DNA from: Rhynchopus sp. YZ270_cl-10 | Lineage: Eukaryota > Euglenozoa > Diplonemea > Diplonemida > Diplonemidae | Direction of reading: 5' to 3' | NCBI GenBank assembly: GCA_964035575.1 | Contig: OZ037916.1 | Location: forward strand, 62,001 to 126,000 | DNA length: 64,000 nucleotides | In this document: piece after piece, positions 19,330 to 30,034 of the stretch | How positions within the stretch are numbered: the stretch's first letter is position 1 | Layout of the letters: each line of letters starts with the position of its first letter | Notes under the pieces: model-generated | What the model was told of the DNA's origin: nothing | Databases searched by the model: none | Seen by the model: the letters and a program-made list of their open reading frames with translations, nothing else | Program-made: the position numbers and the translations under genes

Positions 19330-20271
19330 CTACGGAAGCTTTGTTACACCACCCCCACCACCACCATCCTGCTTTAATACAACTAACGGTATATCCCCTG
19401 GGGGCTTCGCTGAGACGAGCATCCACATGCTGACTTGGCAGGTGATGAAGACGCCGACGACGTCCATGATAACTTGTATGGCAGGGGCTGCATGCTCACG
19501 GTTGATGCCAACCCTTTCGAACGCGAAGGGGAGTCCAGCGCCTATGACGACAGAGGAGATCACAATGCAGAAGAGCGACAACGTGATTGCCAGCAGCGAC
19601 ATCAGCGCGTAGCTGTCGCCGTACTTCTCGGAGGAGTCGTAGAAGAGGTGCACACGCGCCATCGCAGAGCACGCCAACACAAACGCCACCGCACCGCCTA
19701 TCGCGCACTCCCGCACAATCACCGTCTTAAAGCTCTTCATTGTGTACTCCCCAGTCACCAACCCCGTAATGCTGTGCACACATGCCTGGTTGCCCGCATT
19801 CCCCCCTGCACCCACCAACATCGTCAGAAACAGTGGGATAATAACATGCTCGCTGATAAGCTTTTCATACGCCTCAAGGATGAACTGGCTCATGCTCTGC
19901 AGCATCATAAGCGTTATCAGCACTGTAGTCCGCCGCCACACTGTGTGCATCACACGCTGCCCTTCGCTTTGCTGTGGCTGTCTGTACGGCAGCGGCCCCG
20001 TGTGTACATGCTGCCCCCCATGCGCCGGTGTGTACATCCCACGCCTTTCATTCCACCCTGCAGTCGGTGAATACTCTGCGTCCTCCCGCAAAGGCCGCTG
20101 TGGGGAAGGGTGTAAACTCCCTTGTGACGAAGTGGAACCCATCTCGCAACACGACGCGCTTCTTACCATGCCGGGTGCATCGCACCCTGTGTTGGGTGTG
20201 TCTTTCTGGGGTGTGATGTCAAAGGGGGTTGTAAAAAAAATATCAGAACGGCTCTCCACTAAACAGCGCAA
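19330..20271 (-). CDS. MgtE/SLC41-type magnesium transporter, single membrane domain
   Basis: 313 residues. The first 110 or so are polar and poorly conserved in character. They are followed by a membrane domain of about five helices. The segment PLFLTMLVGAGGNAGNQ (about residues 143-159) matches the conserved P...GGNxGxQ signature of MgtE and SLC41 Mg2+ transporters. Later helices contain polar residues in the membrane, typical of the family. Bacterial MgtE carries N-terminal CBS domains and animal SLC41 has two membrane domains; here there is one domain and no CBS domain, so it may work as a homodimer (inference). The tail is a poly-Gly stretch (DGGGGGGVTKLP). Start chosen as the first Met; Met35, Met45, Met78 or Met107 are also possible. 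Membrane location not predictable. Confidence 0.8.
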   Translation of the reverse strand: MRCLVESRSDIFFTTPFDITPQKDTPNTGCDAPGMVRSASCCEMGSTSSQGSLHPSPQRPLREDAEYSPTAGWNERRGMYTPAHGGQHVHTGPLPYRQPQQSEGQRVMHTVWRRTTVLITLMMLQSMSQFILEAYEKLISEHVIIPLFLTMLVGAGGNAGNQACVHSITGLVTGEYTMKSFKTVIVRECAIGGAVAFVLACSAMARVHLFYDSSEKYGDSYALMSLLAITLSLFCIVISSVVIGAGLPFAFERVGINREHAAPAIQVIMDVVGVFITCQVSMWMLVSAKPPGDIPLVVLKQDGGGGGGVTKLP

Positions 20272-20426
20272 CGGTTGAGATCTTAACCGATGTGGCCTTC
20301 ATGCGATCAACAGACCCTTCCTATGCCTCAAAGATGGAATTAGCAAAATTCAGACTTGCCACAGCGACACAGTATTAAAGGACGGATCATAGGACCCCCT
20401 TTGGGAGAACAAAAGAAAGAAAAAAA

Positions 20427-20466
20427 TTATAAGATGACCCCAAGCCTCTCTCGTGCTTAGTCAGCT
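20427..20466 (+). repeat. HpA hairpin element
   Basis: ATTATAAGATGACC, stem CAAGC / GCTTAG-like, loop CTCTCTCGT, TCAGCTT. Lies between two genes on the opposite strand. Confidence 0.7.
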
Positions 20467-20720
20467 TGATCACATTCGTTATCGCGCAGCATCAGCTGCG
20501 TGGGTTTCCACAAGTTTGTTGTCATTTCCCCAGGTGTTCGTAAGTTTGGGGCGTACGATGTAGTGTTCGAGCATGTGCACGGTGTAAAAACTGGGCGACG
20601 GTAGCCTGTAAGTCCGAGTGCGCCAATGGATCGGAGGCCCCGTGAGGAGGAGACGGCAGGGTGAAAAAAAAGTGCGCACTCCAAATGAAATTCGACACCC
20701 ATCCTGCCTTAAAAACAATA

Positions 20721-21797
20721 CTACTGACCAACCCCCACACCCCGCACCTCCTCTGCCAGCTCTGGGACACCAGCCGCCTCGAACCCTCTGATCAGCAACG
20801 CTGCGCAGGGTGGTGGGATGCACACGGTGCCCTCCCCATCACCACCACCACCACCGACCCCACCGACACCTTTCAGGTAGAACCCCACCTCCGAGAGCAG
20901 CGTGAAGGCAGCAGTGAGCGGGGCGGACTCTCCTTCAGCTTCACCTTGGGTGCCATCACCCCCGCCCCCTTCCTCCAGCACCGCAACACAGCACTTCAGC
21001 ACCAACACCACGTCACCCTCTGCCATGCGATGCCCACCACGCATGGCTAGCAGGGCGGGTGTCGCCATCAGCTCAAAGCAATCTGCAGCACCCTCCTCCT
21101 CCTCCTCCTCCTCCTCCACCGCCACCTCCCCCCCTCTCCTCAGAAACGACAGCGCCCGCGACGATGCGATGCAGGAGAGCAGTACGCCCTCACTGCGTGC
21201 CATGACGGCTTCGCTTCTCGTGGTGTCGCGCAGCAACTCATAGATCCGCACGCACCCTGCCTCATCCCGCTGCCTGCCTGCGGTCTCCAGCAACACCTCC
21301 AGCACCGCTACTGGCATCTCCTCTGTGTGCACACCATGCGCCTGCAGGAAGACATCCACAAACCAGACCACATCGCAGAGGCGGAAATGCGTGCGCAGCA
21401 GCTCAACGTAGCAGACGGGGAGGAGGGGGGTGTGGCCACCTTGCACCGCGTCGATGAGGAGACTGTCTACAATCTCGGCTGCGCCTGCGACAGCTGCAGT
21501 ACGGACGGCGAGGGAGAAGCTGGCAGGGAGGGGCACCACCCCTCCCTCCCCTTCTTCCCCTTCCCCCTCACGGATAAGGTCCTTCTGTGCTTCCTTAAGG
21601 TATCGCCGTGCTGCTTGAAGTGCGCGAGATGCTCCTTCAGATTCAGATGCTTCATTGAGCACCTGCCACATGCCGTCTTCAATGCGTTTGTCAATAGAAT
21701 GTGGTAGAGGTGGAGACTGCTGCTGTGTATGCAGTGGTCTTGCGAAGGATGTTCCAGCAAAGATGTTGCGGAAGACGTGGTGGCCCACACGTCGCAT
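20721..21797 (-). CDS. Mitochondrial-type helical protein, PPR-like, with acidic tract
   Basis: 358 residues from the start at Met MRRVGHHVFRNIFAG. This start was chosen because the N-terminus is basic and hydroxylated, like a mitochondrial import signal; a longer frame runs upstream to 21986 but looks like 5' UTR. The rest is mostly helix-forming, with stretches such as VLEVLLETAGRQRDEAGCV that weakly resemble pentatricopeptide-type repeats. A run of Glu (VEEEEEEEEG) is encoded by a CTC/GAG triplet repeat near 21093-21118, and Gly-rich runs occur in the second half. I do not recognise a specific family. The character resembles mitochondrial RNA-processing or ribosome proteins of Euglenozoa (inference). 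Confidence 0.65.
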   Translation of the reverse strand: MRRVGHHVFRNIFAGTSFARPLHTQQQSPPLPHSIDKRIEDGMWQVLNEASESEGASRALQAARRYLKEAQKDLIREGEGEEGEGGVVPLPASFSLAVRTAAVAGAAEIVDSLLIDAVQGGHTPLLPVCYVELLRTHFRLCDVVWFVDVFLQAHGVHTEEMPVAVLEVLLETAGRQRDEAGCVRIYELLRDTTRSEAVMARSEGVLLSCIASSRALSFLRRGGEVAVEEEEEEEEGAADCFELMATPALLAMRGGHRMAEGDVVLVLKCCVAVLEEGGGGDGTQGEAEGESAPLTAAFTLLSEVGFYLKGVGGVGGGGGDGEGTVCIPPPCAALLIRGFEAAGVPELAEEVRGVGVGQ

Positions 21798-21995
21798 TGG
21801 AGATGGGGGGTTTTGAACGGGGAAGAGGGGTTTTTTTAAAAACAAGTAATTGCTATCGGAAAAAAAACGGGGTGTGATGTGGAACTCCATCCTGTAGAAA
21901 TAATCTACAATAAGCCCAGCATTCTGCTCTTCTGCAGGTATGCTAACGCTCTTCGTACACTGCCAGACCCACTGGGACTCCAGCATCTGAAACGT

Positions 21996-22235
21996 TCAAG
22001 AAGGGGGGCTGTCCTCTTCGTCCAGCACCATCTGCTCGATAGCGTTGTTGGACGCCCGCTCGGCAGGCTCGGCGTGGTCCAGCTCGTTTTTGTCCACAGG
22101 CTCCCCACATTGTAGTCGTCGTTGGAGCAGTGCGGAAGGAACACAGAATGCACAGACTACAACACATCGATCACACCAGCAAATCGCCAGGATGCTACGG
22201 TGGTTTCGAAAATCGCGCGGAGTTTTCCACAGCAC
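21996..22235 (-). CDS. Possible short coding segment or exon, unknown
   Basis: 79-codon open frame whose second half (CGEPVDKNELDHAEPAERAS...DEEDSPPS) looks protein-like and lies in a GC-rich patch in AT-rich DNA. The stop precedes the mitochondrial-type gene at 21797. The first half is cysteine-rich and less convincing, so the true part may be only a 3' exon. No homology recognised. Confidence 0.25.
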   Translation of the reverse strand: MLWKTPRDFRNHRSILAICWCDRCVVVCAFCVPSALLQRRLQCGEPVDKNELDHAEPAERASNNAIEQMVLDEEDSPPS

Positions 22236-22384
22236 ACCCGCTTTTTTCTTAGCAATTACTTGTCCTTGTTGTTATTGTTGTTTTCAACCACCTTCCTTCA
22301 ACCCTTGTAGGATCAGTTGTTATTTTTTTCGCGAAAACATGAAATTACACATTTCAAGAGAACAAATTAAAAAGGGTCCTTATT

Positions 22385-22634
22385 TGCATTTTTGGGATCC
22401 GCCCGTGCAGTGGTGGGGTCAATCTCGAAAATTGGACAATTTTTTGAGCACTTAAATTTTGAGAAATATGAGCCCGGTTCCTTATACGTGGGGCCCATTT
22501 TCGGCTAAAATTTTCCTCAAAATCTGGTTTTATAAAATTGACCCTTTACTCCCCCCCCACATCGATTTCAATACTATACCTTACTTCACCTACGGTTGCC
22601 CTTACAGGGGGGGTGAAGGAAGGTAAGTTGAAAA
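22385..22634 (+). repeat. Family I interspersed repeat, copy 2
   Basis: Near-identical to 1-252, differing by a few substitutions and C-run lengths. Ends GGTAAGTTGAAAA, followed by a family G copy. Confidence 0.9.
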
Positions 22635-22642
22635 TGAAGTTC

Positions 22643-22708
22643 GATAAATTGTTGGAGTACTGTAGTTGCCTCGGGTTTGTGTTGCCACAGTTGCAAATCT
22701 CCACTGTA
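22643..22708 (+). repeat. Family G dispersed repeat, copy 2
   Basis: AAATTGTTGGAGTACTGTAG, TTGCCTCGG, GTTGCCACAGTTGCAAATCT. Directly follows family I copy 2. Confidence 0.85.
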
Positions 22709-23173
22709 GTTTTGTTTCTGTGAAGAATTCTTGTTTTTTTTGGAATAGAGTTCAGAGTATAAGATCTCTGCGTGGAGTAGGGTCTCCGGTGGTCTGAATC
22801 TCTGTTTCTCCTGTGGAAAAGAGAGCTAGCGACGAAATGTAAATATGATGAAAGTGTTAGTGAGAGGACAAAAAAAAAAAGTTGGAAATAATGCAAAATA
22901 GGGGGGAGTGGGCGGTATTGTCAGTTTTTTTTTTTTTTTTTTTTTTGGAGGTGGGGATAAAAATGTTGCCTCTTTTTTTGAAAAAGAAACGCAACAGCTT
23001 TCTTTTTCCCCCCCCCCCATGTCCCAAAGAATTTTGATGGATTTGCTTTTTTTTTCTCTTGAAAAACTTTGGTTGCGTCTTCTGTAATTCTCTAAACTTT
23101 TTTTTCTTCTTTTTTTGTCGCTCTGGGTTCACATGTTCTCCAAGATTTGAGTCGGAAGAAAACAGAAAGAAAA

Positions 23174-23206
23174 GTTTGTAAGATGACCCAAGCTTCTGTC
23201 ACCTTA
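23174..23206 (+). repeat. HpA hairpin element, internally deleted
   Basis: GTTTGTAAGATGACCCAAGC, then TTCTGTCACCTTAGC. The right half of the inner stem is missing. Confidence 0.5.
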
Positions 23207-23314
23207 GCAAAAACAACTACAGAAGACAAGTAAAACTAAGAAACCCCTTAGAAAGAGAAATGGGCCCAAAGGGCGCAACACGTCTTTCGAAAAGGAAAAG
23301 AAAGAAGAAAAAAA

Positions 23315-23359
23315 GGCTTCTGTTAGATTGACCTAAGCCTCTCTGTGCTTAGCCATCTG
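23315..23359 (+). repeat. HpA hairpin element
   Basis: GTTAGATTGAC, stem CTAAGC / GCTTAG perfect, loop CTCTCTGT, then CCATCTG. Confidence 0.7.
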
Positions 23360-24534
23360 AAAGAAAACTGCCGTGGCAAAAAAGGAGTCGGACCGTAGTG
23401 TGACACAAAGCAAATAAATAAAGAAAAACACACACAACGAGCAATGAATGAAAAAAAAAAAAAAAAAAAAAATGAAATTTGGATGTGGGGAGAAAAAGAA
23501 AAATTCTACAGACAATGTGACTACAAGGAATACAATTATGAAAGTTTTATGTTTTTTTTTTTTGATAAATTTTCTAATTTGGTTCCTTTTGTCAATAAAA
23601 AAAAAACAATGTAAAGTTAAATTCGGAAAATGAGGAATGAATTTCCTTGATCTCTTTCGGAAGAAACGTTAAAAAAAAATAGGTTATCATCGAAAAGATG
23701 CTTAAATGGAGGACACACAATATGATAAAAACAACGTTGTGTTGTGAGAGAAATTAAATTCCAATTTACTTTCCATTCAAAAAAGAAGGGAAAGCACAGG
23801 AAAAGAAAACCGTAAAACAAGACATAATAAAAAACCTTCTTTTTAAAATCCATAAAATAGTCTCATAAAATAGTAAGAAAAAGGTGGGATTTTTTCGTAT
23901 ACGACCCCTATAGAAACAGTAAAACAAATACAAGCAAAAAAAAACAGTTTTTAAAGGGTAATGGGGAATGGGATGGGGGGAAAGATCAATGCGCCTATTA
24001 TTGTGCACACCTCGACCCCTTTGTGTGTTTTTTTTTTTTTTGTTTTTTTAATTGTGTCGACAATCGCCTAAGGACCCACTTCGGGAACCTAGGGGGAGTT
24101 TTTTTTTTTTATGTGGCATTCATCGCACGACCAAGTCTTATTTGCAGAAAAGAAAAGTTGGGGGGAAAAAAGAGGAAAAAAAGAGAGAAAAAAGTGTTGT
24201 AGATAACTCCTTTTATCGAACCTCTGTGCTTAGTAACATATGGGAGGGTACACCACACCAAAGATTCAAAGGCACGCTTCTCTACAAGGGGGGGTGTTTG
24301 TTTTAATTTTTTTTTTTTGTGGCAAAAACAATGTTTGCTCCACAAAAAAAGGGGGGGATAATTTATGCACTGTTTTTCTTTTGTCATCGTATTGTATCTT
24401 GTCGTGCTGACAGTGTGACACATTATCTTTTTTTTTTTTGCAAATAAGAGCAGGGTCGTGAATCATTTTGCACACCCTTGTCTGTGTTGTTGTTGTTTTT
24501 TCTCTTCATGACATCGGTTCAGGGGGAGATGGGA

Positions 24535-24555
24535 GAGAGAGAGAGAGAGAGGGGG
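24535..24555 (+). repeat. GA dinucleotide microsatellite
   Basis: About ten GA units followed by a G-run. Simple-sequence repeat. Confidence 0.8.
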
Positions 24556-24596
24556 TTTGAAATTGAAATTTTGTGTTAAAAAAAAATTTTTTTTTT

Positions 24597-24639
24597 GTAA
24601 GATGAATGTGCCTCTCGTGCACACACTCACACACATCTA
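24597..24639 (+). repeat. HpB hairpin element
   Basis: GTAAGATGAATGTGC, loop CTCTCGT, GCACACA, CA-rich insert, CACATCT. Outer and inner stems are perfect. Confidence 0.8.
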
Positions 24640-25462
24640 AAAAAAAAAATAGTGTGAAAGACGGCCCTCTTTGGGGGAGAATGCCTTTTAAAAAAAAAGG
24701 ATTTTTTTTTTTTGTTTTTGGAACAGCTATTGCACGAATAATGTAACCTTCAAGCGTGGGTATGTGGCCAGATTTGCGGTGTATGTGGGTGAGAGGTAGC
24801 TAATGGTGGACCCCGTGGCTCGAAGGGGTTGGGGAGAGCTTCTTTGACATTTGATTCTGTTTTTTTTTTTTTTTTCGGTTTTTTTTTTTTTTTTTTTCTG
24901 AGAATGAAAAGGGCTCGCTTCCTTCCATTTTTTTTTCTTTTGGTGTGCGAAACAGGCGCTGGTTATGTTTTTTTTTTTTTTTTTTGAGGAAAAATTTGTG
25001 GTGATTTGCTACTCAATTTTTATTTTCAAAAATGCAAAAAAATCCACCACTTTCTCCTTGGAAAAAAAAAGGGGGTGGAAAATAAAATACGAAAATCGGC
25101 TAATTTTCTTTCAGTAAAAATGGGGAAAATATGATGGAAAGGGGGAAGAAAATTTGAAAGAGTGAATGCACTTGCCATCCATCCTAACTTTTTTTCAATA
25201 GCAGTTTTGTTTTTTTTTTTGTTTTTTTTTTTTTGTCTTTTTTTTAATCATTCGAGGCATAACGAGGTGGTTCAATGAGGACATGAGAAAGGGGACTGTG
25301 TGGTGTGTTTCTCTCACCGTTTCGGATAAGGGGTTTTGAACCACATCCGTATCAGATATTATGACGTTGCTCTCATTTCTCCTAACAAAGTCCATACGAA
25401 GGCTTCACCCGAAGACAAGAAATATAAAAAAAAAGGAATAGAGCGAAATTGCATAAAAAGCA

Positions 25463-25497
<35 letters not shown>

Positions 25498-26406
25498 ACA
25501 AAAAATCAGGGGTTAGAGAGAGCACGTACGTTTTTTTACGCCATCTCTGGAATCTGGAATTCAGATATTATCTCCAGGTGGTGTATAAAAAAAAAATGTC
25601 AGCTTTTGATATAGAAAAAGAAATTTCTTGTTCATACAATGCATTATTGTGAGGCCGAATCAGCTGGGATCGCTCGAGATAAGGCTGGATGGGGCGTGTT
25701 TTTTTTTTTTGTAAGTATTAGTACGCCTCAGCCACGCCTTAGATAGATATTCCAGATAAGCCTATTTTTTCAGGCGTAGTCGGCTTTGTTGTGTATTGTA
25801 TGCTTGTTTTTTGGACAAAAAAAAAAGTGAGAATCTGATTGTGACCCTCTTTTTTCTTTCTTTTCCGGTTTAGTTGGTATGGGAGAAAGCCAACGTGAAC
25901 AATGCATGGGCCTATAGTCACCACACATCAAATGCACAAAAAAAAATACAATTTTGTTCGACTGACAAAAAAAAAAAACATCGTTTCTAAACACTATTGA
26001 TCGAAACACCTTATTTTGTATAAAAATGGTCAAAAAAATTTTTGACAAAACATTTTAGAACACTAAAAAGAAATATGACCAAAGCCTATATGGAGGGGAG
26101 GGTGTGGTAGGGTAGGGGGGAAATGCATTTTGGAACCCTTCTCTCTCTCTTTTTGGATTATTTTTTTTTTTTTTTTTCGTAACTTTTGGGGAAGGGATGG
26201 TGATGTTGATATTTTCTTTTTTGGGGATTTTTTTTGCTACTCTTTTAAAAGCGACCTTGTTTTTTTTTTTTTTGAAAACTTGGTTGTTTTAGTGTAGACA
26301 CCCGAAGATGAACTCCACTATAGTTTTTTTTTAAACGACAAATGCAAGAAATAAAGGCTTATCTTATCTCCGTTTCGGGCTAATAAAAAAAAAAAATCAA
26401 AAAGAG

Positions 26407-26452
26407 TAGTTGAAAGTACACAAATGCCTCACCGTGCATCGGCGGGTGCATT
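26407..26452 (+). repeat. HpC hairpin element
   Basis: TAGTTGAAAGTACACAAATG, CCTCACCGTGCATCGGCGGG. The outer GTGC is altered. Confidence 0.6.
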
Positions 26453-26660
26453 TGAAAGAATGCATAACCATCGCATTCCCTTCCAAAAGGTAAAAGAAAA
26501 CAAAAAAAAAAAAAGGTAAGAAAAATGTCCTTGGGTAGATGAACTGGAAAAAGAACCAAAAAAATAATTGTTTCATTATACCAACTATTCTACTGAATAG
26601 AAGGTATAATAGGGTGCACTAAATGTACCCAAACTTTTTTTTTTACCAAAAATAGACAAA

Positions 26661-26693
26661 AAGATGAATGTGCCTCTCGTACACACACAGCTC
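26661..26693 (+). repeat. HpB hairpin element
   Basis: AAGATGAATGTGC, loop CTCTC, GTACACACACAGCTC. The inner stem includes a G-U pair on the + strand. Confidence 0.65.
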
Positions 26694-26878
26694 ATGAAAA
26701 AAAAAGACACATCTTTCAAAAAGAGGGGGGGAAAGAGAGGGTGAACTTATTGATGAGAGAGCACACCGCCTTCCGGTGATGGGCACTGAATGACTGATAT
26801 ATCGATGCAGGTTCAGTTGTGTTGCGGGGTGTGTTCGCCCTGAGGGAACAAAACAAAAAAAAAAAAAGAGAAAAAAAT

Positions 26879-27403
26879 AAACCCCCCTCCCAACTATTGT
26901 TTACATACAGGTATTGTTTACATATAATTATTCACAGCTATTATTTACATCCAATTACTATTTACATTCGAATTATTTATTTACACCCCCTTTTTTTTGC
27001 CGGTTTTTGGTGACGGGGTGCGGATTCGTGACCAAAAACACAATTTTTTGGAATTTCCGGAATCTGTCCAGAAAATGGTGGGGTCGATGTTGAAAATTGG
27101 ACAATTTTTTGACCACTTAAATTTTGGAAAATATGAGCCCGGTCACTAGGTGGGGCCCATTTTCGGCCAAAAATTTTCACAAAATTCGAGTTTGTAAAAT
27201 TGACCCTACACCCACATCAATTTCAATACTATACCTCACTTCACCTTCGGTTACCCTACAGGGGAGGTGTGGAAAATGTAAACAATACATGAGTGATAAT
27301 TATTTACATGTACTATTTACATTTAAATTATTTACATGTATTATTTACATGCACGAATACTATTTACATAAAAATATGTAAACAATAGCTGTGAGGGGGG
27401 TTT
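26879..27403. mobile_element. Inverted-repeat element of about 525 bp with TTTACAT repeats, carrying a nested family I copy
   Basis: Terminal inverted repeats of about 30 bp match at about 27 positions: the left starts AAACCCCCCTCCCAACTATT, and the right is its near complement, ending GCTGTGAGGGGGGTTT. Inside both ends are many TATTTACAT / TGTTTACAT words in inverted orientation. The middle (27076-27275) is a diverged family I repeat, so one element may sit in the other. No coding capacity; non-autonomous DNA element-like. Confidence 0.7.
27076..27275 (+). repeat. Family I interspersed repeat, copy 3 (diverged)
   Basis: Shares TGGACAATTTTTTGACCAC, AATATGAGCCCGGT, GTGGGGCCCATTTTCGGC and TTTCAATACTATACC with the other two copies but differs at many sites and lacks parts. 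Confidence 0.8.
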
Positions 27404-27720
27404 ACTTGAAAAATGACTTCAAAGGAAGTATGCCAAATGTGATATTTATAAAGAAAAGCAGGCTTGAAGATGTGGCACGCATACATATCCCTTACAAAAA
27501 ACATGCCACGCAAGGATCAATACACATCCCTAAGAATGTGAACGAACGCAAAGGTTTTTACCCCCCAATTTACCCCCCTTTTTCCAAAGGCGTCTATGCG
27601 GTGACCTGTAAGAAAAGTGTTTCGGGTGCAGTGCATGGCATATAGGTACATACGTCGTCCTCCTTGTCAAGGCCATCCAGGTCGGGGAGGGTGTTGCTCA
27701 TGTCCTGTGGTGTGGTTTGT

Positions 27721-29355
27721 TTAGGTAATTTCTGATGGTTTATCACATACCGGGAGCGTCCATCTGGTGGGGTTCGCCCATTGGTCGTCTTCGTCGAACT
27801 GCGAGGGGGTGATCTGCGTGACACGTGCCATGCGTCCTGCGTGCATCTTGGCGGGGTTGTGTGTCTTGTTGTCCTTCCTGTCGTCCTCCTCGAAGTGGGC
27901 AGGGATGTCCACCTCTGCCGCACCAACGTCCTCTTGGGCGAGGGGTGCTGCCTGCTGTGGGACCTGGACCTGGACCTGTGGTGTGGCTGCTGGTGCAGCT
28001 GCGGTTGCTGCTGTGGTGGCTGGCTTCTGGACAGTCGGCACCACACCACCCGTTGCAATCGGGTCGGCCGTGTTGGGGTCAACAACACGCTGCTTGAGGT
28101 TGCGGATCGCCTCCAGCAGCTTCCTCCTGTGCAGCACCTTGGTCATGCCCCACTCCTTCAGCAGCGAGTCGTCAAGCATAAGCAGGTCCAGGTACGACGT
28201 TGCACCCATGTCCTCAAGCACCGGAGCGTACTCCTCCATGCGCACAGAGCGGAGCAGGCCGGTCAGGATCTCGTCGGTGGCGAGGATGGTGCCCGGTGGC
28301 TGCCAGCCAAGCTCCGTGAGGCGCTGGATGTACCACTTCGGGAGACGCTTCACGTCTGTCGACTCCATAAAGCGGAAGAACTCCACCAGCCCCTTGCTAC
28401 GCGGCAGTGGCGAGTCCGACGTCGGTGTCGAGAAGAAGTCGTTCTTGAACGGAAACTCCACTGCAATCGTCTCCACCGCATGGCGCACACCGTTCGCAAT
28501 CTCCACAGACGCACTGCGAACCTGCGCAAACTCGTTCAGCTTCATTTCCCTCAGAGACACCGGCTTGTCGTAGAGCTTGAGGCCGTCCTTCCTGGTGTAC
28601 TCAGTCGAGATGCGGAAGGGGACTCTGTCAATGATGATGCGTCTGTCGCCACAGCTTTCGAGGAGCTCCTTTGCGGCAGGGACGTCTGCCATTTCGACGA
28701 AGAAGCCGCAGATGAAGTTCTCTGGGTGTGCCTGCGAGGTCTTCTGCGAAGTGTCGTCTGCGACAAGAATCATACGTTCCGTGGAGCCAGGCGAGGCCAA
28801 CTCGAGCAGCGACGTCAGCCCCACCCAGGTCAGGTTCTTCACCCCAAACGCCCAGTTCCTGCGCTGCGTCATCACTCTGATGTGCAGGGTGCTTCTCGGG
28901 GGCGGGCTGATGGCCGCATCCGGACGACGGTTCGCCCTCTGCACACGAACCTGTTTCGGTGCGGTTTGATCCGCACAGTCGACAGTCCCTGGCACACTGC
29001 GCACCCCTGCGGCAAGAGGAAGGTCAATCAGGATCTCGTTCTTCCCCTTAAAGTCCACCATCCCCTGCACCACAGCGAATGCGCAGCAGTGGACAGTCTT
29101 CTGCCCACGTTTGTCCTCAAAGTTGATCACCTGAACGCCAAGGTGGCGTTCGATCGTCTCCGTGACGTCTCTGTTCAGTGTGTCGATGGGAATGCGGTCA
29201 ACGTGAAGGCCCACCTGCATCGACGAAGGCATTGCAGGAGGGAACAGGTTCTGCATCCCCTGGATACCGGGCAGCGCCATGTTCAAGGGCATCCGCAGGT
29301 CCAGGTTCATTCCCAGCTGGTTCATCCCCACCTGGTTCATGTTCATGGTGTTCAT
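27721..29355 (-). CDS. RNA-binding protein with RRM and SAM domains
   Basis: 544 residues, intronless. The N-terminus is Met/Asn-rich (MNTMNMNQVGMNQLGMNLDL). Residues about 166-250 look like an RNA recognition motif: WAFGVKNLTW as first strand, FICGFFVEMADVPAAKELL as the RNP1-like strand and helix, IIIDRVPFRIS as last strand. An earlier segment (48-114) may be a second, weaker RRM. Residues about 363-421 fit a SAM domain (LLRSVRMEEYAPVLEDMG, then LLKEWGMTKVLHRRKLLEAI). The tail has Ala/Thr/Gln/Val low complexity (about 435-475) and acidic stretches. SAM domains mediate self-association and sometimes RNA binding, so a post-transcriptional regulator is likely (inference). Its 5' flank resembles the 5' flank of the polyubiquitin genes. 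Confidence 0.75.
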   Translation of the reverse strand: MNTMNMNQVGMNQLGMNLDLRMPLNMALPGIQGMQNLFPPAMPSSMQVGLHVDRIPIDTLNRDVTETIERHLGVQVINFEDKRGQKTVHCCAFAVVQGMVDFKGKNEILIDLPLAAGVRSVPGTVDCADQTAPKQVRVQRANRRPDAAISPPPRSTLHIRVMTQRRNWAFGVKNLTWVGLTSLLELASPGSTERMILVADDTSQKTSQAHPENFICGFFVEMADVPAAKELLESCGDRRIIIDRVPFRISTEYTRKDGLKLYDKPVSLREMKLNEFAQVRSASVEIANGVRHAVETIAVEFPFKNDFFSTPTSDSPLPRSKGLVEFFRFMESTDVKRLPKWYIQRLTELGWQPPGTILATDEILTGLLRSVRMEEYAPVLEDMGATSYLDLLMLDDSLLKEWGMTKVLHRRKLLEAIRNLKQRVVDPNTADPIATGGVVPTVQKPATTAATAAAPAATPQVQVQVPQQAAPLAQEDVGAAEVDIPAHFEEDDRKDNKTHNPAKMHAGRMARVTQITPSQFDEDDQWANPTRWTLPVCDKPSEIT

Positions 29356-30034
29356 CGGGGGAGGAACAAACGTAGGAGAGCGCGTGAGAGAGAGGAAGGG
29401 GCGGAGGGATAGAGATCAAAGACAGGAGGGGTGTCTCGTGTTGTTGTGCTTTCTAACTCCGAGGAGGAAAGTCTTGTGTTGTGTATTTGTCTGTGGTGTG
29501 AGATGCTGGGCAATTGGGTGGGAGGGATGAGGGATGAGGGAAAGGGTGGGCATGTAACAACAAGGCAGAAGAGAAGGGGGTGGTGTATTTGGGTATGTTC
29601 CATCACGTCCAAGAAGATGATAGCCTGCAAAAAAACAATGAGTTAAAATTGACCACATGTACAAAAAAGAACTAAACTGTTGTGCATGTGGACATGAGAC
29701 AACACAAACACGCGGAGAGGCTAAATCAAAACATATCATTGGAAAACAAACAAGAAGGACGACAAAAAATGAAAAGGAACAGAAAAGAAAACTCGGCAGA
29801 TGGATGATCACACAGGATCACACGCTATAATAAAACAGGCCTGGTGTTTGTTTATACAACACTTCAGCCACAGCAAATTCAAATGAAATAATAAAAAACA
29901 AACGTTATCGTGTGCGCATCAAAATGACACAAGAAAGGAAGAAAGCTGCTTGAAGATCAGAGAAGGAAACAAACAGAGGTCGTTATCACTTCCACGCCTT
30001 CTCTCTTCCTTTCCCTTCCAGGTCTCTGTTATGC

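Larger units (their letters stand above)
22236..27720. other. Gene-free, homopolymer-rich region
   Basis: About 5.5 kb with no convincing gene. Runs of 10-40 A or T are frequent (e.g. 24870-24898, 25464-25496). It holds family I copies (22385, 27076), a family G copy (22643), HpA (23174, 23315), HpB (24597, 26661) and HpC (26407) hairpins, a GA repeat (24535-24555) and an inverted-repeat element with TTATTTACAT repeats (26879-27403). Confidence 0.65.
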
